Shown here: one piece after another, positions 25,721-37,509 of the stretch
How the letters are laid out: each line of letters opens with the position of its first letter
Position numbering within the stretch: the first letter of the stretch is position 1
NCBI RefSeq assembly: GCF_036370855.1
Contig: NC_088100.1
Coordinates: 39,010,563-39,074,562, forward strand
Length of the DNA: 64,000 nucleotides
Direction of reading: 5' to 3'
Source of the DNA: Dromaius novaehollandiae
Lineage: Eukaryota > Chordata > Aves > Casuariiformes > Dromaiidae
The notes under the pieces: model-generated
Told to the model about the DNA's origin: nothing
Seen by the model: the letters and a program-made list of their open reading frames with translations, nothing else
Databases searched by the model: none
Translations under genes and position numbers: made by a program

Positions 25721-28700
25721 TATGTGCCTAGATGCCTATGTCTGTCTATTTTCAGGAGCTCCATGACCCTTGCCAAAGACAGCTGCTTTGTGTGTCAACT
25801 GTCTTTGTATTGGTAGGTTCCAGTCCTACAAGAGTTGATTGGCTTCAGTGGTGGACTTTACTATCTGCTATACTATTTTTATATGCTAGAGATTACTCTA
25901 CCATCCAATGTGGTGGAGTGCACTCACTATCATGTGTGGAATGAGTTACCTCTGGGACAGGGAAACATCGCAGCCACACTGGTCTGGCCCTGTGTGAGGA
26001 CTAATGAGCCTTAATAGGAGACATGGCTAATAAGTCAGGTTCAGTGCCATGCTGATGCAGTTTTAGGGATATAAATTAATGCTTTGTGTACTTACCAGCT
26101 CAGCTGGTGCTAGCTGAAACATGCTTATTATGGACAGTGTAGACATACTGTTGGGGGGCATTTAACTTTGGATAAACATTGTTTCTTCAGATAAACATTT
26201 CTTTCTAGTTGTCTCACTTACTGCATAGCCGTGTAAATGCAGTGCTTCAGAAAATCATATAGCTCTATTTGAAGCAGAAGCTGTCATTTCAATACAGTAC
26301 TGTTGGCAGTGAAATTCAAGTGAGCATTTGGTAGGCTTGCCAAAGTTTTCATAGTCAAAACATCCCCAAACGTCAAGCTTGGCTTGCAGCAAAGGGAATT
26401 TATGCCTCATCGTTCAGATGAGGGAGAGACAGACAGAGGGAGAGCACAAGCAACTTGCCGTTCAAGAATTTTAGGAGTAGGAAAGAGGTGCTTGAGGCTC
26501 TGAATGGCCTGTCTGCCCCCAAAATCTGAGATGTTCTTAAGCATGGGATTGTGCTGGTATCTTCAGTCTAATATTCTCCCAATTTATCTTGCTTTTGTGC
26601 TCTTGTTATTTCTGCAAAGATCGTAATAAAATGAAGTTTAAATGTTGTATTTCTATATTGGACTTGTTTTTTTTTCTCCTGGAAAGTTGCAGAAATACTT
26701 GATACCACATGAAACCAGTAAGTGTAGCACTAAGATGGGGTACATCTACCAGTAACTCACCAGTGTTTACTTTCACACTGCTAATGATGGAAGATTCAAT
26801 CACACTTGCAAGGTAAGATTTGGAGAAAGACTTCATAATGCATTTTCATACTTTCCCTTTTGGACTGATATTTGGCATGTCTGGGTATTTCTCTGGCTTT
26901 CCATGGACACAAGGTGAGGCTATATTTTCTACTTTGGGCCTCTCTTTCTCTCTTTGGACATCACACTATTACTCCCTCCTTCCCCATCATTTAACCTCTA
27001 CGTGCTTCAGGGCAGGGCCTGCCCCATAATATGGACTTGTAGTAGGACTAGTACAATGAAACTTAAATATCTGGGGCTACTGCCAAAGCCTCTGTAATAA
27101 TAGTGGAAAAGAAGAACAGAAGTTCTTCAGCTATGTTTGGAGTTCCATAGTTGTTTTTTTCATAGATGTCAAGCTTTTTTATGCATTTTGTACTCCTAGA
27201 GCCTTGTAGAGGACATCAGTCACTTCTCGCTATTATCATAATGGGCTTATTAAAAGATGATTACTTGCTCACCAGGACCTTGGGTCATGGTGGGATTTAG
27301 AGATATTATCAGTTTTCTTTTAATTCCCTGCCATGTAATCCACAAACTATTTTTCTTAAAGATATGCAATAGGAGGAGGAAGTTAATAATAAGCTCTTGT
27401 TGGAGAGAAGCACCTCAACATTAATTGTGTCTCTTGTGAAGAGACTTCAGGCATATCGTTTCCACCCACATTAATCATAAAACCACTACTGTGAATTGTT
27501 TCACAATTGTATCTCTGTCAAGCTGATGCCAATTTGAGTGCTATGTTCTTTTAAAGACTTAAAATCTGATTTTCTTTTGATGAATACTCATAAGGTCTGT
27601 TAGTTTTGTTACCGTGGTGTATAGTAGGATTCCATAAAGCTGCCTATTATTTATATTATTGAGTTGTTTGAACTTCACTTCCAAATTTCCCTCCTCAAAG
27701 ACCAGTCTTGCATGAGAATTAGCATATTATGCCTATTGCCACTGGAGGGCTTTTTCATGTTTGAAACTTTAAACAAACCTAGTATTTAACTTTTAGATAT
27801 GGTTTTTAAGCCATATGCTTGACTATAGTATATTCCTGTGGTGATGGGTTTTATTTTACTCTTTCTTGGGAACAGTTGTGAATGTGTTTGTCTGGAGTAC
27901 ACAGAGTCCTAAATTGTTCTCGAACCTCATGGCACCCACCTCAGTCAATCACTCCTCTGTTCCATTAAGCTCCCTTGTAGAACAAGTTGCCAATGAGCAT
28001 CTCAAATATAGTATTGACGTAGAAGCACAAAAGTTTTGTTTTTAATAGCTCTGGCAAAGGCAGTGGACTGTGTTTTCAACTTCAGTGAGCTAAAGAGAGG
28101 TGTATAGCAGGTATCCCTACTAAAGCAAGATCTTGGATGGATGCAGAATCTCCTTATGGACTATAGATTTATATACTGTGCACTTGTACAGCCTCTGACT
28201 CAAAAGTGACTTTAACTGAAATAAAGCCACATGCTGGCTCTTGCACAGAGGGGTTTTGAAAGCTGCAGGGCAGAACTTTTCCAAGCTATTAAGTAATATT
28301 TGAAGATCTGGATGATTCAAGTACCAAACTCCAGTGGAGAAAGGCCTGCAGGTTAGCAAGTTCAGCATTTTCGATATAGTAACAAGCATTCTACAGTAGA
28401 GCCAGCCCTGTTCAAAGGAGCAGGAAAGAATACTCTTCACTTATTTGCTGGTAAAAAGCTCTGTCCTTTTGTTGGCTAGCAGGATTCCTTTGATGATCAT
28501 CCTCGTTCTCTATGTTCTACATCTGCTGAGAAGATTTCACCTCTGGAGCACTTCAGTTCTCATGATTTAGAAGATAAAACAGTATTTTATCTCCGTGTCT
28601 TATCTCCGACATGGTAGGCAGCTTAAAAAAATACTCTGCTGAACTTAAGACCGGATTTGAAGCGGGCCAAAAGTCTGAAGCTTTCAGGTGAAAGGTTCTT

Positions 28701-31700
28701 TGCTATTCAGATAGCACTTACTTAAATATTAACAGTTACTGCTGAGACCTATCCTGGTATAGGAAGAAAGATTTTTTTTTTCTTTGAGGAAACATGACTC
28801 ACTAGGATTAGAGGCTAAAAAGTCTATTGTTGTGGAAGTATGTCTAAAGCTGTTTTATCAAAGAAAACTTTTCTTAGCTGAAGGTGGCTAATAGCCAAAA
28901 GGTTATATTCAGATTTCAGTACGCTGTGATATCAATACCACTGAGGATTTATAATGATTTTTTTAAAGCAGCAAACTGGTTAAAGAGCAAAATTCTCATT
29001 GAAGGTTAAATAAGATTTAAATTATAGTCATGTAGGGAATTTTAAGTCCCTCACAGAAATGGAAACTGTTAAAATTTTAGGCGTGCCTATTAATTGCCTT
29101 GAGGGACAAAGGCAATTTCATCTCATCTAAGACTAATTATTAAAGGTTCTAGGTACTTAAAGTTATATGAGAAAGAGTCATGAGCTGGACAAGTTAGTTA
29201 AAAAAAAAAAAAAGTGAATTATTAACATAATATTAACATTACATTAATATTCATGAAAATTAAAATATTATTTGAGAAAGAATTTTTTTATCACAGCCAT
29301 GTTATTTGGCAAAGAAGGAAGCAGATTTTCTTCAGTGATGCAGTGCACGTTTATATTCTGTTAAATACATTTATCTTGGGGACAGGTCCAGTACTTCATC
29401 TTCTAGATATGGAAACTGCAGAAGACAGTTTTATAGATATTCAAAAATAGATTGCTTTTAAAATTTGTTCTTGTTATGCTAGATGACCTAGCAATGTGAG
29501 ATTCTTCATATAATCTGATGTTTTGGTTTATGTTGGGGGAAAAGTTTTGTTACACTCCTTGTCAGTTTAATCTCCTTCAGTTCATGATCCTTATATTCAC
29601 ACTAAACAAATTTGGTAACTCCTCATGATGTCAAGAGATTGGGACTCCCTTTTTTATGTTAATATTAATATGTCCAATTAGAAACATAGCAGGGAGTTGT
29701 CACAGAGGCTATTTTACTAGGAGAGAAATCACCAAGAGGTAGTGAGTCAAGCAATATGTTTGTTGTAGACACATTTCTTCTATTTCATTCTAACCCACCA
29801 CCAACTCCTGTACTATCTGATCCCCTTTGTGTTTCAGTAAGGGTCTGTCTGATAAAGTGATTTTTAACTGCTTTGTTAACTGACTCCTACTGTGGTCAGG
29901 GGATAAACATTACAGAAAACAGTACACAGGTCTCCCTGAACTGCTAGCTTTTGATATTATGCACAGAAAATACAAGAAGTTGGTCTTAGTTATATAGTGT
30001 CAGTGATAGGAGGAAACATGAATGTAGCTGAGAACAAGACAGCTGAAAGGTAAAGGAACATTTTGTAACTATGATGCTCTATGGATATAAGCATAGCTGA
30101 GTTTGTATGGGACTGGTAATTTTTTGAGAGGCCAACTGATAAGCTTAGGGAGAAAAACCCTGAAACTTTCAGGCACAGAAGACTTTCTCCTCATCTGAAA
30201 TAGAAGTGACAACCTTTTAAACTCAGTGCAGGTGGGGAATGATTGTTCCAAGTCTCATTTAATTGAGATTAACCTATTAAAGTGTTTGAAATGAGAAGTG
30301 TTCTGTAATGTTGAGCAAATCTGGAGGCTAGGAAGGGAAGGCAGTAAGGTGATTAGCACCACTCGAAAGAGAGATCATTTGTGGGTCAGTGAGGAATTAC
30401 CTGGGAGTGGGAGGTTGAGTGAAGGACAAAATGTACCACAGAGCTCTTCAATCTGCGATTTCTAGTACGCAGTGGAGTTGCAGCTTTTCAGTTGAAGGCT
30501 CAGCTGCTGAAGACCTTTATAGATTTTCTTCTACAGATAACACCTGAAAGTTAGGGAAAGGGAATGATGTGGGTTGTTTGTTTTTGCTTGGTTTTTTTAG
30601 CGAAAATGTTCTTGTGCACCTGGTTGCTTTGCTCTTTAGTGGTCATCTAAGTGAGGCTAACCACTGTACGTCAGAATAGGTTTGCTTTTTACATGCACAA
30701 TCTCTGCAGGATTTTGATTGTGGAATGTGTAAATCTGTGGAAGGGGTAAAGGGGGGTTTCCAGTGTACTTCGGGGGATGTTTTGCTACTTTTCTAGCAAA
30801 ATCGGGTTTCACTCAGTATATATTGCTCTGCAGAAAAATTTCTCATGAACCTTTTAGTGAGGTTGGACTGTTGTTTGAAGAATTAGGATAAAAGGAGTTG
30901 GGGAGAGGATGCTTAGGAAGATTATGTCAAGCATCTTTTCTTTCATTGTAATTGTAGACCTTTTGATTTGCGTATTTTTTCCATACACCTGCCAGTACAG
31001 ATGCTATGTGGCAACTGCAGATGTATCATAAACCGGGTTTGTTTCTGTAATGTAGTAAGTTGTATTTAAGGCACTTTCCACAAATGTGATCTGTTTCCCT
31101 AGAGGAACATCCTTCTTAAGTGAAGGTTGTCTTTACAATGACTGTCCATAACATCTGTACTGGTATATTGGCTAGCTGCTATTTTTGTGGAAACAGGTGA
31201 GTGGGTCAATGAATTATGAAGAAACCAAACCGCCACTGTGCACTAGGCTGAATTTTCAATCGGTACAGGACAAACCGCTTACTGTCATACTGTCAACATT
31301 TACACAAAGAAGTGCTCCTTTTACCTCTCTCATGACAGTCAAAGGAAATAGCTTAACCAGATCAGTCTGGCAAGTGTAGTTTGTAACTGTGATGCATACT
31401 AAACACCACTGATGGAAAAGAAAGATCGGGTTTGTGGCATGCTACTGTTTTTTCCTACTTCTTGCTCTTAGTTTACCCTTTACAGATCTACAAGAGATTA
31501 ACTATTTCTCTTTCTCTTGTGGTGCCTTAAAGCCTTATTTCTTTCTCGTATCCATCTCTGCTTTCCAGGTTCTTTCAAACCATTTAGTAGATTAACATAA
31601 ATCAAGTTAAAGTCTTGTACTTGCTTGTACTTAGCTTGGAGGATGTAGCTTCTATTTCAGACCAGAAGAAGGGTTTCTGTGCATTAGAGCTTGTCTGTTC

Positions 31701-34700
31701 TATCAGTTTATCCAATAAAAGAAACTGCCTCTTGCAGCTAATGGTGCCTCATGGAAAGTTTTGTAGTACTTCTGTATGGTGAATTGTGTGGTGATGTGAT
31801 GATGCTACTTCTCAGTAGGTATAGCCTTGGTTCCTAAAGATCCTCTTTACAGCAATGGATAAGGTATTGTAAATCTTCTCCTAAAAGCACACACTTCTGG
31901 CAGAGAGTGTTACCTGCTGTAGGTTATGTGCCCTCCTCTACTAAGGGAAAAAACAGCAGGAAGGGAAATACTTGCTGCAAATTCTAGGCTAAACTGAAGC
32001 TTTACAATCTGCTCTGAGTAAAAGGTGAGCATGAGGTGACAACTCTTGTATAGGACCAAGGTATGAATAAGGTCCACTCTTATGTCTAAGGGAATGCAGA
32101 AGTATTTTCATGTCCTGTCTTTGCAATAGTCCATCTGTCTGAGCACATTACTATTTATCCTGCTAGGAGAGAAGGCATAGTGCTCAGGCCTGCTTGGATC
32201 ATGAGCTGAACGGAGAGGTGGGTGAAGTAAAGTCTATGATGATCTAAACTTTTGTGTTAATATCTTCAAGGCATGCCAATATTAATATGCCAGGCATGTC
32301 TTCCCCTCAAAGGTGAAGAATATGGACCTGTGAAAGGAGAACAGAAGAGCCCAGCTGGTAGGAAGAACTGGTCTTGCTAGGAAATCTGGGGATACTTCTA
32401 GCGGAAAGACTTTCTCTCCTCCAGCTTCAGAGCAGTCAGTTCCTTACAGACAACTTCAAGGACACTTGAATTTCAGTGGAAGGGTCTGTGAGTATTTGTG
32501 AGCTTGAGCTGAAGTCTGAAGGCAGAACTGAACTTAAGGTTCCAGATTGCTTTTCGATGCAGAGTTCCTGGAAAGATGCAACTGCCTCAGATTGCACTGC
32601 AGAACCCCTCCTCTGTACAGTACAGCAGAATTAAAGCTGTGAAAATAAATTATGTATTTATCTATTTGCAACTCTGCAAAATAAAGTACATGTAACCTGA
32701 AAGAGCTGTTGCCTATGGCAGTTACTCATACCTTCGATTTCTCCCAGTTGCCGTGGCATACCAAATACAGAGAGTGAACATGGCTTTCTGAAAAGGCTTT
32801 AAAATACATGCTCTAGCTTATCAAATTTCAGTGAAAGCACATTTCTGTGTTGTTACGTAGTGATGCTGTGCTCTGCAGACACTGCATGTTATTTTGCTAA
32901 AGTATGACTGTATCATAATCTGTAAAATAAACCAGGATACAATGCCTGTGACTTGTGAGTAGTTTTGCTGGAATAAAGCTGCTTCATATCCAACATGATA
33001 TTTAAAAAACAATACATGGAATTTATTGGAATGAGGTCTTCTGGTCCCTTCCTCACTTTGCATATAAGAATGAACTGGAAATATTTTGTTTTTTTCCCTA
33101 CTCCTCCTAGAAACAGGAACCGTGCTGGGAACAAGGAAAGATGCTCCATAAATTAGGGTGAAACATGCTGGCTGAAAGATTTTATTCTGTGATCAAAATA
33201 TCCAGAAAGAATGATGTTATGCTAACATGTTAATAAAAGGACTAGTTGAGATGATCTGGATAGCAACGGGCTAGGTAGCAGGCCACGCTTGTGCAAATTG
33301 GTAGAAAGGCTGGCACATGATCCATCCGAAAAAGAATTAAAACATGGACTATACATATTCTGGGTAATTTAGGGCATTCTCTAACAATTATAATTCAATT
33401 TTTAAATTGGATTACAAGTTTGGTTCATAAAAATAACCGATACAAATAACTGAAAGTTGCATATAATATCTGCTTGTCACATTAAAATGCCAAATAAGAA
33501 CATCAGGTGCACTCAGAGAGCTGACTCAAATTTTAAACTGCTATCAGTGGCAAGCTGAAATAGGCATGATATTGCTTGATGTTTTTTAATTATTAAAAGG
33601 TACTTTAGAACATTCAGATTGTAGAGAAAGGGACATCAAATAAAGTGCACACACAAAGAAAAAGGAGTTTATTCTAGAAATTTGTGATTTTGAGTAAGTT
33701 TTAAAGGACAAAACTGTGGATGTTATCAAAGAGTTATATTAACACTATGTCTTACTTAAAAAACCGTATACTTAGGATCAGTACAGAAGTGATTTTTCCC
33801 TCTTGTGTGGCTGATGCTGGAATAACGCACATAGTTCTCATCTACCTTTATTGAAAAATTGGAACGGGTTACCAAAAGAAAAAAAATCACTGAGATGTAG
33901 TGTTCAAGTCTATGTACCTCATCCAAAGACCATTAATTATATTTAAACAAGTATTACAAGAATATACCAGGAGACAACTTGCTCTCTAACACAGAAAGTA
34001 CCACGAGCTTACACAGGGAAGCTGAACAAATTTAAACTGGAAATGAGAGCATTTTTCAATAGTGAATGTAAGTGTGCACTGAATCAAGCTAAAATGGAAG
34101 AAGGGAGAGTCTCCAAGTGCTGCTGTGGCCAAGGAGCATCCTTCACAAAGCTATTCCACTTGCACTGCATGGAGTTTCCTAATAGTTTTCTGTAACCTCA
34201 ACTTAATATTAATTCCATCTAAAATGGAAAATACAGACAGCTACAAGATGTGAACATAGCTCATTACTCAGTCATTTCTTATTGCTGTGCTATGTATATC
34301 TGTGGATTTGCATCTAATGTGTACTGACCTGACTGAAATCAAACCTGCATGGATAGGTTCTCTTAAACTTCATTCTCCATTCATGGATATTTTGGTTTTG
34401 GATTTAATATAAATACTTAGTTTCATGTTTTAAGGTGCATAAAATATGTTTTCCACTATAAAGCTATTTCTTTCAAAATATGACAGATAATGGAACTCGG
34501 CATAGTTGAAAATAAAACTGAAATCAATTTTTGACAATTTTGAACTCTGAATTTGTAAGTCTATTTGGCTATAAACAGCTCTGGTAAGCTCATTAGGACA
34601 GCCTTTTCATAAATCTGCAATTTGGAGAAGTGTTTTGAGAGTATGGTGCAGAAAAATGGTAAGTATGCTGAAGTTTCAGTTTTGTTACAATATTTTTACT

Positions 34701-35757
34701 AACATACAAATGCAACCAAAAACCTCTGTTCTTGTACATGCAGTCCTAGCTGTCATAAGTGGTGCAGAAAAGTCCCTCTGCCTCCCATTTAAACCACCTG
34801 AAGATCTGAGAGAGCTGCCAGGCTTTTAGCTCTGACTATAATAATGTTCCTTTTCAAGATTGCTTTCTTTTTGTCAATTCTAACTAAGCTACAGTGAAGA
34901 GTGTTTTGCTCCCCCCTCCACCCCCACTTTGCTATTGCTTTTTGGCTGACTGCTAAATCCCAGGCTGCTACCATCTACACATGAATCTAAAGATTTGGCA
35001 AGTGCGAAGGACTGGTAGAATGAATTTCTGCGGAATCTGTGCTTTAATTGTAAATGCAGTCTCTACTGTGTGTCACTAAACCCCAGACTGAGGCCCCAGC
35101 TGCCGAGCTGTAAGAGGGCAGCTGCTGCAGATAAAGATCAATCCTCACTCTGGTCAGCTGCAGTGTGAGTGCAGTGCATTGCGTCTTCTCTTTCTGCAGC
35201 TGAATTCCTTTGCATTTTTAAAATTCCCACTGTTGGCTCTGCAAGGAAGAAGAAGAGACATCAAGGATGTGTGTGAAGAGACAGAAAATGAAACAACAGG
35301 AGGAATGAAAAAAGATACTGCAACACCCTTACCCACACTTGGAGTTTGTGCACCTGCAGAGTTCCCCTTCTCATTAGGAAAGAATGCCACTTTCCTTCCA
35401 TTGCCATCTCAGCCATGTTGCTGTTACTGAATAATCACCAATTTTACATTTTCACTAATAAGTGTTAGAAACTAACTAGATTTGAACCTAGAGAAAATGT
35501 GACAATTCTGTTTTACTTGTCTGAGTGTGGTTTGTTTTTGTTTGGCCTCTGCTGTGTTTGGCATAAAAAACAGCTGTAAAATCTTTCCTTAAAAGACAAA
35601 GCACAGGAGATGTGTTGGAAGTGTGGTAGTGACTATATGAAGCTTCCCTTTTTAGAGGGAATTTGAAATGCTAAATCATTTTTAAGGCTAACATGTGAAC
35701 AAAAAGCCTGAGTCATTCTGCCTTTTCAACGGCAGAGAAATTAGTAAGAGAAAAGAG
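25721..35757. other. intergenic, no gene recognised
   Basis: About 10 kb of AT-rich DNA up to the MRAP2 upstream region. ORFs are short and isolated, with none of recognisable family. Apart from the MIR-like remnant at 26.4 kb and short runs of simple sequence, I see no structure that I can name. Confidence 0.5.
26400..26485 (+). mobile_element. possible MIR-like remnant
   Basis: TCAGATGAGGGAGAGACAGA, CAAGCAACTTGCC and a trailing AGGAGTAGGAAAGAGG resemble the same MIR core, more decayed than the copy at 25.6 kb. This is a pattern judgement only. Confidence 0.4.
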
Positions 35758-35845
35758 GTTCCACACTTTTCATTGAGCTTATTTGCTTTTCTCATCATGA
35801 TGTTCCACACTTTTCATTGAGCTTATTTGCTTTTCTCATCATGAT
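35758..35845. repeat. 44-bp perfect tandem duplication
   Basis: Two identical 44-bp copies, 35758-35801 and 35802-35845, each beginning GTTCCACACTTTTCATTGAG and ending CATCATGAT. It lies about 0.8 kb 5' of the CpG island. No mismatch between copies indicates a recent event. Confidence 0.97.
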
Positions 35846-36204
35846 GATGCATAGATGTAAGTTTTTCTGTTTTTGATATGAAGATATGATCCATAGCTTT
35901 TATGACTGCTGTTGCAGCCCTGCCTTGAGAGGAAGGAAATAGGAGATGAAAAATAGTGCTTGCATTGATGTCCTGCCTTGCACGTGACCTGCATTCAAGT
36001 CCAAGAAGAAAAAATGGATATAAAATATGCAGCAAGAAGACTGGTGCTAAAGAGCAAGTGTCAGAGCCCTAGCAAGCACTTACTTATAATGGCTGAGGGT
36101 GGGTATTGCAGTTGGCCAAAGTTCAAAGACTTAATGTTGCTAGTACTGGATTAAAAAAATGAATTTTGTAACTCATTACACCCCTTGATTCTCATGATGA
36201 AGAG

Positions 36205-36540
36205 CCGTGAAGCTGATGAAGGGGCTGAAGCATCTGCCATACAAGGAGAGGCTGAGAGAGCTGGGCTTGCTTAGCCTGGAGCAGAGTAGTCTGGGGTGAT
36301 CTTAGCAATGAGCGTGACTATCTGATGGGAGCAAAAAAGGCAGAGCCAGATTCTTCTCCATGGTGCCTTGGACAAGAGGTGATGGTCATGAACTGAAATA
36401 CAGGAAATCCCATCTGAACATAAGAAAACACTTTATTAAGGTCAGGGTGGTTGAACACTGGAGCAGGTTAGGCAATCTCCATTTTCAGCGATATTCAACA
36501 CCTGCCTGGACCGCGTTTGGCTGTGATCCTCTGTGCTCCC
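36205..36540 (+). mobile_element. CR1 LINE fragment upstream of the MRAP2 promoter
   Basis: In sense orientation this matches the 3' part of CR1. Segments such as GAGAGGCTGAGAGAGCTGGG and CTTGCTTAGCCTGGAGCAGAG encode the decayed RLRELG-LSLEQ end of the reverse transcriptase frame. The following GTTGAACACTGGAGCAGGTTAGGC belongs to the 3' region. It ends about 120 bp before the CpG island. Confidence 0.9.
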
Positions 36541-36654
36541 GTCTACCCTCAGCCCTTCTGGGGTTAATAATGGCAAGGCACTGAGTTGGGGGTCCCACCG
36601 TACTGATTTCATCTACTCTCAACTGTCCTTCCGTTTCAAGCACCGGCAGCTCAC

Positions 36655-37320
36655 AGGCACGCAGAGGCGGCGGGCATTTCAAGGCATGGCTGCTGCGGGC
36701 CCCCCCCGGCCCCGCTCCTCCGGCTGAGGCAAACGGCTCGCGGGGTAACCGTTAAGCGCCCCAACAGCACGCTGCCCTGGCACAAGCAGCGCCGCTCCCT
36801 CCTCCCCTCGACACTGGGGCGAGAAGGAACAGGGCTCCGCCGGCGCCAGCCGGGGCCGGCCCGGCCCAGCCCTTCCCGACCCAACACCCTACTCCCCACC
36901 CGCGGCGGAGGTACCCGCGGCGCCTCGCACCTGCGGCTGCCCGCGGGGCCTCTCCCGCCCGCGGCGCCCATTGGCCTAGTCGCGTCACGTGCCCGAGCCA
37001 CGCCGCCCGGGCGGGCTGCCGCGCGCCGCCGCTGCTGATTCATTGGTTGTGGCGGGGCGCGGCTCCCCTCGGCCGGCCGCCGCGGGACGCAGCCTCGGCG
37101 GGTAGGGGCCGGCGGGCGCGGGGGCCGCGGGCCGGGCAGGGTGCGGGGGCCGGGCGTCGGCTCCCGCCCGGGAGGGCGGCAGCTGCCTCCGCGGAGCCGG
37201 GGCCGCGGCGGCGGCCAGCCTGTGGGGACTCCGGCGTCGGGCCGGGCGGCGCCGGGCTGACCGCGGCACCGAGAGCGCCGGGGGGGGGGGTTGTAAACCG
37301 AGACCGGGGGCTTTCACGAG
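36655..37320 (+). promoter_or_regulatory. MRAP2: CpG-island promoter, assigned to MRAP2
   Basis: The only strongly GC- and CpG-rich block in the window, with abrupt edges against AT-rich flanks. It contains a CACGTG E-box (36986-36991), ATTGG inverted CCAAT boxes at 36970-36974 and 37042-37046, and GC-box-like GGCGGGGCG near 37050. There is no TATA box. It lies about 10.5 kb before the first MRAP2 coding exon, where a non-coding exon 1 is expected. Start-site direction is inferred; bidirectional activity is possible. The Arg/Ala/Pro-rich ORFs here on both strands are compositional artefacts. Confidence 0.8.
37102..37103 (+). other. MRAP2: candidate splice donor of MRAP2 exon 1 (proximal)
   Basis: GGCGG|GTAGGG lies about 60 bp after the second CCAAT box. 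It is a plausible donor for a short GC-rich first exon. Confidence 0.35.
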
Positions 37321-37507
37321 CCTAAAGCTAGCACTTACTTTAGTAATTTGTATCGTTTTTTTAAGGCTGTAGATTGCAGTTTGTGCGTCTTGGGAATCGT
37401 TGCCTACGGGGAGGCACGTCGCGCTTCCGAATTTGTAACTGAGCGATTCCTTCTGATGTTACTAAATCCACGTGTCCAGAAGCAAAACAAGCAGCTCTGG
37501 AAAGCAG

Positions 37508-37509
37508 GT
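37508..37509 (+). other. MRAP2: candidate splice donor of MRAP2 exon 1 (distal)
   Basis: AAGCAG|GTAATT is a near-consensus donor just 3' of the CpG island. It would give a longer 5' UTR exon. No RNA evidence is available to choose between this and the proximal site. Confidence 0.35.

Noticed and set aside
36651..37325. Overlapping ORFs on both strands rich in Arg, Ala, Pro and Gly
   Set aside because: They are stop-free only because the CpG island is GC-rich. No domain, no consistent frame and low-complexity translation.
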